From an uncultured Porphyromonas sp. (GTDB lineage Bacteria > Bacteroidota > Bacteroidia > Bacteroidales > Porphyromonadaceae), in contig NZ_CABUAN010000011.1 in NCBI RefSeq assembly GCF_902489635.1, forward strand, positions 1 to 56,443: 56,443 nucleotides of DNA. Direction: 5' to 3'. Each line of letters begins with the position of its first letter. The first letter of the stretch is position 1. The translations under genes and the position numbers were made by a program. Positions 17,408 through 24,403 of the stretch are shown piece by piece. The notes beneath the pieces are model-generated. The model worked only from the letters and a program-made list of their open reading frames with translations. It searched no databases and had not been told where the DNA came from.

Positions 17408-17551
17408 AGAGTCAATTGTGTTTTATTCGCTTGGTCGTAGAGGCTGGCAGACGAGACTCCGAGAGAAGTGCCCTCTCCGAGTTGTCCACCCTCACCCAGC
17501 AGGTGTCACTCATCGAGCTAAAAGCCGAGAGAGACCTCTACTTTCAGATGG

Positions 17552-17559
17552 CTAAGTTA
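17552..17559 (-). promoter_or_regulatory. Possible -7 box of gyrA
   Basis: TAACTTAG on the minus strand, one mismatch from TAnnTTTG and identical to the box before ftcD. It would give a leader of about 140 nt. No -33 TTTG is visible. Confidence 0.3.
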
Positions 17560-17639
17560 CGAAAAATATCTCTATCCGATGAAGATCCGCCTGGTCTCAA
17601 CTCCGCAAATCTCACGTGCAGCCCTTGGTTGGGGGCCCC

Positions 17640-17752
17640 GGCCCGGACGCAGAGCATCGGTGTGTCCGTTGTCGTCAAAGGTTACAGCATCGTTTCGCTG
17701 ATTTGGGGACGGATGCCCTCCCACTAAACACTATCCGTGCGTACCTACAGCG
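17640..17752. repeat. Degraded copy of the nested GTAGGGACG inverted repeat
   Basis: The stretch keeps GGACGCAGAGCATCGGTGTG, TCAAAGGTTACAGC (also found in the 10221 copy) and TGCGTACCTACAG. The arms no longer pair well. Confidence 0.6.
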
Positions 17753-17798
17753 GGTTACACATTGGGGTCTATAATATGACAAATAGTCCCGAAAGGTC

Positions 17799-17970
17799 GT
17801 CCCATACTGATGGGACGAAAATCTCCCACCCGCGTTGGGACGAAAAAATCCCAAGGGAGGGATTTAGAAATCCCCACGGAGGGACGAAAAGATCCCAAAG
17901 GAGGGACGAAACGATCCCCACGTGGGGACGAAATGAAACTTCGGAGGAAATGATTGGCGTCCACGTGGAG
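17799..17970. repeat. 22-bp-period palindrome array (TCCCn..nGGGA type)
   Basis: Eight units with centres near 17807, 17832, 17855, 17877, 17899, 17921, 17944 and 17964. The spacing is 22 bp in the middle and 20-25 bp at the edges. Most units are ATCCC-nnnnnn-GGGAC separated by GAAA-rich linkers. The last two (CTTCGGAGGAA and CCACGTGG) are the reverse complement of units in the R element at 29159-29188, which ties this array to that family. Confidence 0.9.
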
Positions 17971-18101
17971 AATAAAATATAAAATGACTATCGGAGGAGA
18001 GATGAGATACTTGTATGCTAAGATGCACAACAGATACAAAGAAGAGGTACCATACTGTATTCTATTTGATAAGCCCGAAAAAGTAGAGACTTCAGCCCCT
18101 C

Positions 18102-18183
18102 CAAAAGAAGAATAGTGCTTGCCAAAAAACCGTAGACATCGGAATATCAATGCGGGACTTACTCTTGGCAAACACTATTCTGA
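18102..18183 (-). ncRNA. Small RNA A of the tandem array
   Basis: About 80 nt, starting 5-8 nt after a TACCTTTG box. The 5' end pairs with the 3' end in a 17-bp stem (18165-18181 with 18109-18125, one G-U pair). The stem closes a 39-nt loop that begins GAGTAAGTC and has a small CCG/CGG hairpin near 18130-18142. TTCTTTT follows the stem, so it acts as its own terminator. A 15-codon frame starting in the loop exists but is buried in the stem. No similarity to a known RNA family is recognised. Confidence 0.65.
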
Positions 18184-18186
18184 CCA

Positions 18187-18218
18187 CAAAGGTAGCAACT
18201 ATATCTGAGACAAGCAAA
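18187..18218 (-). promoter_or_regulatory. Promoter of small RNA A
   Basis: TTTG (18218-18215), 20 nt, TACCTTTG (18194-18187). It shares the block ATATAGTTGCTACCTTTG with the other array promoters. Confidence 0.7.
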
Positions 18219-18223
18219 TATGT

Positions 18224-18260
18224 AGAGAGCCACGGGGAGCGATTGTCCTCGTGGCTCTCT
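18224..18260. other. 15-bp hairpin between small RNA cassettes A and B
   Basis: AGAGAGCCACG (from 18224) pairs with CGTGGCTCTCT (to 18260), and the stem extends inward to a 7-nt loop. No T-run follows on either strand. It is not explained by any gene. Confidence 0.6.
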
Positions 18261-18310
18261 GTCGGTATAGGCTCTAACCTAGAGGAGAGCGATGCGATAC
18301 CATCTGCGTG

Positions 18311-18338
18311 AGGTCACGCAAATGGTCGTCTCAGTGCT
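18311..18338. other. Second hairpin in the A-B gap
   Basis: CCATCTGCGTGA and TCACGCAAATGG form a 12-bp stem with one mismatch and a 2-nt loop. Weaker pairing continues outward. The rest of 18195-18547 has no recognisable gene; it may be a decayed cassette. Confidence 0.5.
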
Positions 18339-18545
18339 ATCCTCTCAGTATCTGGTCGGTCAGCGCGCGCAGGAGCTGGAAGAGGTTGAAAATGAGCTCT
18401 CCGGTCGTACTCTCCTGTGGAGATGGCGTCTTGTGTCACGTCGAGGAGCGCCCCGGTGACAGCGCGTAGCTCTCTGCTGGGCAGTACGAGGTAGATGAAG
18501 CCCTAGGGGCGGGGATGGAAGACAACCTCGAATTAACCCTCGTCT

Positions 18546-18643
18546 ATAAAAAGACAGAAGGCTAACACTTACAAGAAGTGCTAGCCCCTGCGGGCGAGGA
18601 ATAGCGGCATTACCCGGGTAATCCTCCTAGACTCTTTCGAATC
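18546..18643 (-). ncRNA. Small RNA B of the tandem array
   Basis: About 95 nt. The 5' part folds as GATTC-GAAA-GAGTC, a GNRA-capped hairpin, followed by the perfect 14-nt palindrome at 18609-18622 with core CCCGGG. It ends in a textbook terminator: an 11-bp stem (18576-18586 with 18560-18570, 5-nt loop), then TTCTGTCTTTTT. This is the strongest terminator in the array. No long frame. Confidence 0.72.
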
Positions 18644-18648
18644 CGCTA

Positions 18649-18679
18649 CAAAGGTAGCAACTATATTTCAAATGGTAAA
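18649..18679 (-). promoter_or_regulatory. Promoter of small RNA B
   Basis: TTTA (18679-18676), 19 nt, TACCTTTG (18656-18649). Further upstream, CCTAGTCACAAGATGCGAC is shared with cassette D. Confidence 0.65.
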
Positions 18680-18710
18680 CTAGCCTAGTCACAAGATGCG
18701 ACGACCTGAT

Positions 18711-18791
18711 AAAAAGTAAAGGAGAAGTATCTGAACGCTCCGCCCTGGTTCTACGACTATGAGTAAGACTTACTTCAGAAACTTCTCCTTC
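18711..18791 (-). ncRNA. Small RNA C of the tandem array
   Basis: About 80 nt. It has the same plan as RNA A: a 15-bp end-to-end stem (18774-18788 with 18721-18735, one mismatch) closing a 38-nt loop that begins GTAAGTC, as in A. TTTACTTTTT follows the stem. Stem sequences of A and C are unrelated, so the shape and the GTAAGTC start are kept while the pairing sequence changes. Confidence 0.65.
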
Positions 18792-18797
18792 TTGGCG

Positions 18798-18828
18798 CGA
18801 AGATAGTAACTATACTTCAACTGATAAA
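18798..18828 (-). promoter_or_regulatory. Promoter of small RNA C
   Basis: TTTA (18828-18825), 19 nt, TATCTTCG (18805-18798). This is the most divergent of the five but keeps the TATAGTTAC block before the -7 box. Confidence 0.5.
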
Positions 18829-18867
18829 ATAACAACTAGAGTAGAGTAACTAGACTCCGCAAGTCTC

Positions 18868-18945
18868 TTTAAAATACGACCGCCAGCAAGAGACTTTCAG
18901 GCGGAAGCATGGCGCGATTACTCTTTCGAGCAATCTCACCGTTCT
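18868..18945 (-). ncRNA. Small RNA D of the tandem array
   Basis: About 75 nt. The 5' hairpin GATTGCTC-GAAA-GAGTAATC (18935-18916) has a GNRA cap like RNA B. The 3' part has two exclusive pairings: CCGCC with GGCGG (18904-18900 with 18884-18880), followed by TCGTATTTT; or AAGTCTCTT with AAGAGACTT (18896-18888 with 18869-18861). The terminator is weak, so read-through into C is possible. A 13-codon frame (start MLPPES) overlaps the 3' stem. Confidence 0.55.
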
Positions 18946-18950
18946 TACCG

Positions 18951-18981
18951 CAAAGGTAGTAACTATATTTCAAATGGTAAA
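18951..18981 (-). promoter_or_regulatory. Promoter of small RNA D
   Basis: TTTA (18981-18978), 19 nt, TACCTTTG (18958-18951). Nearly identical to the promoter of B, including the upstream CACAAGATGCGAC. Confidence 0.65.
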
Positions 18982-19023
18982 ACACGCCTAGCCACAAGAT
19001 GCGACAAGTCTCATATCACATCT

Positions 19024-19145
19024 CATATAAAGAAGACAAGGCGAAGAACTAATAACTTCCGATTTCGTACTCGGGAGGGATAGAAGTTCAACGCCTTATC
19101 GGAGAGGCACAGCTTGAAGTTATCGCGCTTTTTTCGGCTCTACTC
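19024..19145 (-). ncRNA. Small RNA E of the tandem array
   Basis: About 120 nt, the longest and the first in transcription order. The 3' half forms a 13-position stem with two central mismatches (19097-19085 with 19050-19038, outer AAGGCG/CGCCTT) around a 34-nt loop containing a CCGA/TCGG hairpin. TCTTCTTT follows. GATAACTTC in the 5' half could instead pair with GAAGTTATT in the loop. No long frame. Confidence 0.6.
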
Positions 19146-19150
19146 CATTG

Positions 19151-19182
19151 CAAAGGTAGCAACTAAATATCAATTGATCAAA
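19151..19182 (-). promoter_or_regulatory. Promoter of small RNA E
   Basis: TTTG (19182-19179), 20 nt, TACCTTTG (19158-19151). Full consensus, with TTTAGTTGC before the -7 box. Confidence 0.7.
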
Positions 19183-19318
19183 CGACCAACTTACTAGCAG
19201 TGCAAAAGGTAAAACATGATAGACTAAGGACAGCTCCTTCCACGCTGACAATGATTGCCACAAGGGCTAATTCAGATAGAGAGCGAAGGAGTGAGCAGGA
19301 TGGCGGAAGGTCGCTGGG

Positions 19319-21319
19319 CTAGTCTGACGACTTGGGAGTCACATCTCTGAGTGAGAAGGAGCTCTTGAGGACACGGTTGTTGTAGTCCTGTACGATCGCC
19401 TTAAAGAGTGCTGTGTAGTGCGACACCTCTGACGAGGTAGGGGCGGTGGCGCGATCGGGCTCCGTCTGCAGGTAGGCTGCTGGCTTCTGGACGCTGACCT
19501 GACCATCGGTGGTCATCGTGAGCGTGAGCGCCTTCGTGAAGAAGAGGTACTGGTTGTGGTAGAAGTTGAGCGCATAATGCTCTGCTTGCTGGTCGAAGAT
19601 GTTACTTCCGTAGCTCAGTACAGGCTCCGTGATACCGAGCAGGTAGAGGAGCGTGGGGAGGATATCTATGTGCTGCACGACATAGTCGCTGATCTCTCCA
19701 TGTAGCTTGCCCTGCGGGTCGAAAAATAAGATAGGCGCCGCAGCGTGTCCCGCTAAGTTGGCATACAGAGGTTGGTCGCTGAGGCTTGTGTGATCGGCCG
19801 TGATGACGAAGAGCGTATTGCGATACCAGGGCTCCTCTTTGACCCGCTCGAAAAACTCTCGGAGAGCCTCGTCGGCATATTGAGCTGTCTGATGGATCGG
19901 GAGTGTACCTCGCTTTAGTTTGCCTTTATACCCCTTGGGCATGCTAAAAGGACTATGATTAGAGAGTGAGAAGAAGAAGGCTCCGAAGGGCTCCCGGAGC
20001 GACTTCATATCTTCGGCCATGGCCTGCTCGAAGGGTAGGTCGTGGATACCCCACGTACCGACCTTAGCGTTAGACTCATTAGGATGCTTAGCTAGATAGT
20101 CCTGAGCGGTGTATTGATCCTGTACACCTAGACGATTGAGGAAGGAGTAGAAGCCCATAGCCCCTGGCTCATCACCATGGTAAAACTTGAGGTGGTAGCC
20201 GTAATCGCCTAATGATAGGGGCAAGCCCGTGTCGTAGGAGTCGAAGTGCTGGTAGTTGTCCATAGTCCACGCCTCATCGTCGAAGGTGCCACCAAACGAA
20301 GGTAGCGAGACGAAGATCGAGGGAAAGGACTCGACGGATCGCTTGCCAGAGGCAAAGCCGTACTGCGCATAGAGCGTGTGTGGCATCAAGCTATCGAGGT
20401 AAGGGGTGTAGCTCGGGTACCCGTCGATATATCTATTGAGGTAGCCCGTGTACTCTCGCGCCATACTCTCTAGGATGATCACGACGACGTTGCGCCCCTG
20501 CATAGAGCCAAAGAGCGTATCGCTCTCTGAGAGTGGAGCTGCCTGATAGTAAGGTGTGAAGATGGTAGGTAGCTCTTCGTTTGTATAGAAGGTGAAGAGC
20601 TGTCGTGAGGCGGCGTCTTTTGTCAGGGCGACGGGGGTGTTTTGCAGCAAGGGAAACTGCTCAGGATCTGTCGTGTAGGAGAAGAAGTGCATCGTCGGTA
20701 CGGGTTTGCTCGAAAAGTCCCAAGTACCACGCATACTGAAGAAGAGGAAGATGACCATGCCCAGTGTGCAGGTACCGTCTACCCAGTAAGAGCGACGAGA
20801 GGTGCGCGTCTCACGCTGGTACTGCACCAGCCAGTAGCCCGCTATGGCTAGAGCGAGCAAGACGAAGAACGCTATGGTGAGTGGCCAAAACTCTACAACG
20901 AAGTCTTTGTAGAAGCTAAACATGCTCTTCCCCTGAAACTCTCGAAAGATGTCACTATTTGCTCGCCTCAGTACGAAGGGATAGTAGCCGGTGTCTGAGA
21001 CATTGAGGAAGATGAAGAAGCCTAGTGGCAAGATGTATGCTATATGGCGTATCCAGCGATACCAGCTACTCATCTCGATCCGTCTAGGTAGGTAAGCGCC
21101 TACGATCATCATCAGGTAGTAGAGTAGCAGTCCGTATGCGATGGCGACCATGTCTAGTATGTAGCCTCCCCGCATGAGGTGGAGCAACTGCCAGCCATCG
21201 ACCGAAGGGAAGAAAGATTGATTGTAGAAGTAGTAGAGCAGTCGGCACAGCTGCATCAGTACAATGGCCCAGAGCGTGTGACAGGCGATCGCTACCCAAC
21301 GTGATTTGGTTGTAATCAT
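19319..21319 (-). CDS. LTA synthase family (sulfatase-fold) membrane phosphotransferase
   Basis: A 666-residue inner-membrane enzyme. Five transmembrane helices lie in residues 10-200, followed by a periplasmic alkaline-phosphatase/sulfatase fold. Likely metal ligands are E284 in VVVIILESM and the Asp-His of TADHTSLSD. At the nucleophile position of LtaS (Thr in GKTSD) this protein has GKRSVE, so S328 is the probable nucleophile. Relatives transfer glycerol-phosphate or phosphoethanolamine to glycans or lipids. As last gene after three glycosyltransferases, it may decorate a surface glycan or lipid A. The donor and acceptor are unknown. Confidence 0.85.
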   Translation of the reverse strand: MITTKSRWVAIACHTLWAIVLMQLCRLLYYFYNQSFFPSVDGWQLLHLMRGGYILDMVAIAYGLLLYYLMMIVGAYLPRRIEMSSWYRWIRHIAYILPLGFFIFLNVSDTGYYPFVLRRANSDIFREFQGKSMFSFYKDFVVEFWPLTIAFFVLLALAIAGYWLVQYQRETRTSRRSYWVDGTCTLGMVIFLFFSMRGTWDFSSKPVPTMHFFSYTTDPEQFPLLQNTPVALTKDAASRQLFTFYTNEELPTIFTPYYQAAPLSESDTLFGSMQGRNVVVIILESMAREYTGYLNRYIDGYPSYTPYLDSLMPHTLYAQYGFASGKRSVESFPSIFVSLPSFGGTFDDEAWTMDNYQHFDSYDTGLPLSLGDYGYHLKFYHGDEPGAMGFYSFLNRLGVQDQYTAQDYLAKHPNESNAKVGTWGIHDLPFEQAMAEDMKSLREPFGAFFFSLSNHSPFSMPKGYKGKLKRGTLPIHQTAQYADEALREFFERVKEEPWYRNTLFVITADHTSLSDQPLYANLAGHAAAPILFFDPQGKLHGEISDYVVQHIDILPTLLYLLGITEPVLSYGSNIFDQQAEHYALNFYHNQYLFFTKALTLTMTTDGQVSVQKPAAYLQTEPDRATAPTSSEVSHYTALFKAIVQDYNNRVLKSSFSLRDVTPKSSD

Positions 21320-21378
21320 TCGATATGATAGAAGCTTTAAGTTCGGATTTACCAGTAGAGTGTTCCCAGCTTTACGGA

Positions 21379-22488
21379 TTATGACAATCTCTCAAAGAGT
21401 CTCTCCCAGTCTGTAATAATATGGTCTATATCAAAGGTCTGCACATACTCTCTGGCGTGTGCTGCCATAGCTCGGCGTCTATCGCTATCAGCTATCAGCG
21501 AGGAGACCTCCTGAGCAAAGAGGTTAAGGTCAAATGGAGGCACCAGCACGCCAGCACGCCCCTCGTCTAGGACTACCCCCGTGGCTAGAAAGGAGTCAAA
21601 AGCGACGGGTACGACCCCGTGCTGCATAGCCTCGGTGAGAACCATCGACCATCCCTCAGCGTCACTGGTTAAGATGGAGATAGCAGCTCGCTCGTAGTAT
21701 GGCTTAGGCTCTTGCGTGCCTAAGATGTCACAGCGCTCTAACTGTGCCTGCTCTAGCGTAGCACGATAGGGACCATCGCCGAGTACGACCAGTCGCCAGT
21801 CGGGATGCGCTGCTGAGACTTGTCGCCAGATGGCGGGGATGTGCTCGATACCTTTGCCCTTGACGAGACGACCCACGTAGAGTACGATAGGTTCCTTGTC
21901 ATAGGCGGGGGCTAGCTCTGTAGGGAGATACGTATTGGCATTGTGTATGACGGCAAACTTCGAGGTGTCCTTGATGTGAGCAATCTGTGCGATGAAGTCA
22001 GCACTAGGCTGGCACAGCACAACAAAAGCATCGGAGAGATCGTAGATCTTTCGCCACGAGTTGCCCCATTTACGATTCATAAAGGCTCTGACGACCCGAT
22101 TGACCACTTTGAGCCTCCAGTATCGATAGTGATACGAGTCGGGAGTGGTGTGTAGTACCTGTACGAGCTTGGCTCCTGCCTCATCGGTCGCCTCGCGGAG
22201 CATAACTGCTAGTCTACGACTATAAGCAGAGTGTGAGACTAAGATGGAGACTTCGTGAGCGCATAGGAAGTCGCAGAGGGCGATGCGGTTTTCCTCCGAA
22301 TTAATCTTAGAGGGGTTGGGGAGTATGAGGGTGTTTTGCTTGAGAGCAGTCTTACCCCAGCTATCCACACATACGTAGCAGATATGATGTCCTCGCTGCT
22401 CCAGAGCTGTGGCTACACGATGAGAGACCTTCTCGATGCCACTAAAGAGCAGATCGATCGCATACCAATTGAAGAAAGCTATGTTCAT
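21379..22488 (-). CDS. Glycosyltransferase family 4
   Basis: A 369-residue GT-B enzyme. The N-terminal half holds the acceptor domain with an early GIEKVSHRVATAL. The C-terminal half has PIVLYVGRLVKGKGIEHIP at about 193-211 and the E-x7-E nucleotide-sugar region at SDAEGWSMVLTEAM (about 275-290). No membrane segment. It starts 21 nt after the next gene upstream in the same operon. Donor sugar and acceptor are unknown; the neighbours point to a surface glycan. Confidence 0.88.
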   Translation of the reverse strand: MNIAFFNWYAIDLLFSGIEKVSHRVATALEQRGHHICYVCVDSWGKTALKQNTLILPNPSKINSEENRIALCDFLCAHEVSILVSHSAYSRRLAVMLREATDEAGAKLVQVLHTTPDSYHYRYWRLKVVNRVVRAFMNRKWGNSWRKIYDLSDAFVVLCQPSADFIAQIAHIKDTSKFAVIHNANTYLPTELAPAYDKEPIVLYVGRLVKGKGIEHIPAIWRQVSAAHPDWRLVVLGDGPYRATLEQAQLERCDILGTQEPKPYYERAAISILTSDAEGWSMVLTEAMQHGVVPVAFDSFLATGVVLDEGRAGVLVPPFDLNLFAQEVSSLIADSDRRRAMAAHAREYVQTFDIDHIITDWERLFERLS

Positions 22489-22509
22489 CTCTTTGGTGCG
22501 ACTAGGGGG

Positions 22510-23526
22510 CTACTGATATTGATCGATAAAGCGCAGGATGCGCTGACGGGCTTTGACTCCATCGATCGTAAAGGGATGGTCAAAGACCCCCAGCTTATTC
22601 AGCTTATCCAGATCTTGCGCCAGCTCCTGTCGATCTGTAGGGTCGGTGATGCGTTGCTCTAGCTTGTAGGCGATACGATTATTGATCATAGCCCACATAC
22701 ACTCCCGCTGCCAATGCTCCTTCTGGTAGGGCGTAGCTCGCTCCTCATAGAGCTGATAGGTGTGCTCCAAGCCTTTGATCCAGTTCTTGACCTTCTTAGT
22801 CCGACTAGAGGAGCGGTCTATCGATCCGATGTTGGGGAAGTAGTAGTAAAAAGGCAGATCCGTGATGACCGTCCGGGGATTCTTGAGGATCACCTCACTC
22901 CACCAGGGGAAGTCTTCGAAGATTACTCCTTTGAGAAAGGGGACATCCTCCACGAGGCTCCTGCGAAGCAAGTGACGCCACACGTAGAAGTGCTTGATCG
23001 GATTCTCGATCTTCGTATGGCTGTACTCCGTGACGTGAGCGAAGACATCATCGGTCGTGTGATACTTCACCTTGTCTAGCGTGAAGCGTCGCTTGAGACC
23101 ACGAGGCATCGTCTTATCAATGTCAAAGCCTAGCGCATGACGCACGAGGAGCCGAGGACGAAAGAGCGGATCTTTGTACCAAGAGACGATATCGGCATCC
23201 TCTTGCTGGATCAAAGCGTAGGCGATCTCAAAGGTCTGTGGATGGATCAGATCGTCTGAATCTAAGAAGTTGACGTAAGTGCCCTTAGCAACGGCCATGC
23301 CCGCATTGCGAGCGTCTGAGAGTCCGCCATTCTCTTTATTTACAATCTTAAAGCGCGAGTCTCTCTCAGCGTACTCGGCTAAGATCTGCGCACTATTGTC
23401 AGGGCTCCCATCATTGACGCAGACAGCCTCCCAGTCGGTGAAGGTCTGAGCCAAGACACTGTCTAGACAGCGTCGTAGATACTTCTCTACATTATATATA
23501 GGGATGATGACGGAGATCTTAGGCAT
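22510..23526 (-). CDS. Glycosyltransferase family 2
   Basis: A 338-residue GT-A enzyme. The opening SVIIPIYNVEKYLRRCLDS, VCVNDGSPDNS (about 36-46), NGGLSDARNAG and the DxD motif FLDSDD (about 88-93) are standard GT2 features. The C-terminal 200 residues resemble capsular and LPS glycosyltransferases. It lies 22 nt past the upstream transferase gene in the gyrB operon. Substrate unknown. Confidence 0.9.
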   Translation of the reverse strand: MPKISVIIPIYNVEKYLRRCLDSVLAQTFTDWEAVCVNDGSPDNSAQILAEYAERDSRFKIVNKENGGLSDARNAGMAVAKGTYVNFLDSDDLIHPQTFEIAYALIQQEDADIVSWYKDPLFRPRLLVRHALGFDIDKTMPRGLKRRFTLDKVKYHTTDDVFAHVTEYSHTKIENPIKHFYVWRHLLRRSLVEDVPFLKGVIFEDFPWWSEVILKNPRTVITDLPFYYYFPNIGSIDRSSSRTKKVKNWIKGLEHTYQLYEERATPYQKEHWQRECMWAMINNRIAYKLEQRITDPTDRQELAQDLDKLNKLGVFDHPFTIDGVKARQRILRFIDQYQ

Positions 23527-23548
23527 AAGAGATGGCTAGGTATGGGAG

Positions 23549-24394
23549 TCAGACGATGTTGCGAAAGCGCTCAGGGATCTCGACGATGAAACAGAGCCCC
23601 AGCATAGCGGGCTTATTCCACGCATAGGGAGGACGTATATAGGTCTGGAGTGTGCGTGCTAGGCGTGCTGTAGAGTCCCACGGACGAGCCTTATGGTTGG
23701 TCACCTGCTGGATGGTCTTGGATCGCTTGGCGATATGCTTTGTCCAGCCAGCCTCTCGTCGATCTGGATCGGCAAAGCGTGCTTCGATACGCTTCATATC
23801 GAAGTAGCCAAAATGAAATAGGTAAAGCTGCGGGTCAATGGTGAAGTTGTGTCCCTTGATGCGATGAAAGCCCGATCCCCAGACGACTGGCTGTGCGATG
23901 ACGCATGGCTTGGTGTAGCGTGTCGATAGTCGCGCATAGTGACGCTGCTGGAGGAAAGGCAGATCCTCTCGAATGTCTCCCTCCTGCTCAAGATGCTGTC
24001 CTACATCGACGCCCAGTCCTGAGACGCTGACACCTATATGACGCTGGCTTAGGTACTCCTTGAGTCCCAGTCCAACGAGCGGGTCGACGACGAGTATCTC
24101 GTCGGCATCGACTCCGATGACGAGATCGTAGCCTCCTGTGGTGAGTAGCTCCTTAGCGCGCTCAGAGAGGAAAGCAAGTCGCTCTTTCTCGGCAGAGACC
24201 ACCTGCCCCTGGATCTTATCTACCGCTACGACCGTAGCTTGAGGACACCAGTCGGGTAGGGGCTGATCCTTGCCATCTAGATAGATGTATAGATGCTCCT
24301 CGCCGAGCTCTCGGCCGTAGTAGGCTGTCCACTTGCGCAGGTAGAAGTCATCATTGCGCACCATGGTCAGGGCTGCGACACGCTTGGTCTTCAT
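23549..24394 (-). CDS. Glycosyltransferase family 2 (PF13704-like)
   Basis: A 281-residue protein. The opening VAALTMVRNDDFYLRKW and the VDADEI motif at about 94-99 match the Glyco_tranf_2_4 group of GT-A enzymes. Late His and Trp residues (GFHRIKGHNF) recall GT92-like proteins. The start codon lies 10 nt after the gyrB stop, so translation and transcription are probably coupled to gyrB. Substrate unknown. Confidence 0.82.
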   Translation of the reverse strand: MKTKRVAALTMVRNDDFYLRKWTAYYGRELGEEHLYIYLDGKDQPLPDWCPQATVVAVDKIQGQVVSAEKERLAFLSERAKELLTTGGYDLVIGVDADEILVVDPLVGLGLKEYLSQRHIGVSVSGLGVDVGQHLEQEGDIREDLPFLQQRHYARLSTRYTKPCVIAQPVVWGSGFHRIKGHNFTIDPQLYLFHFGYFDMKRIEARFADPDRREAGWTKHIAKRSKTIQQVTNHKARPWDSTARLARTLQTYIRPPYAWNKPAMLGLCFIVEIPERFRNIV

Positions 24395-24403
24395 AGCTGG
24401 GTG

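Noticed and set aside
17416..17727. 103-residue plus-strand frame upstream of gyrA
   Set aside because: No family resemblance, and it runs into the degraded repeat; codon use is unlike neighbours.
18102..18791. Retron-type RNA (long end-paired stems)
   Set aside because: No reverse transcriptase gene is in the window, and each RNA has its own promoter and terminator.
18102..18945. Micro-ORFs of 9-15 codons inside RNAs A, B and D
   Set aside because: They differ in place and sequence between cassettes, C and E have none of note, and they overlap the terminator stems. Could be revisited with ribosome profiling.
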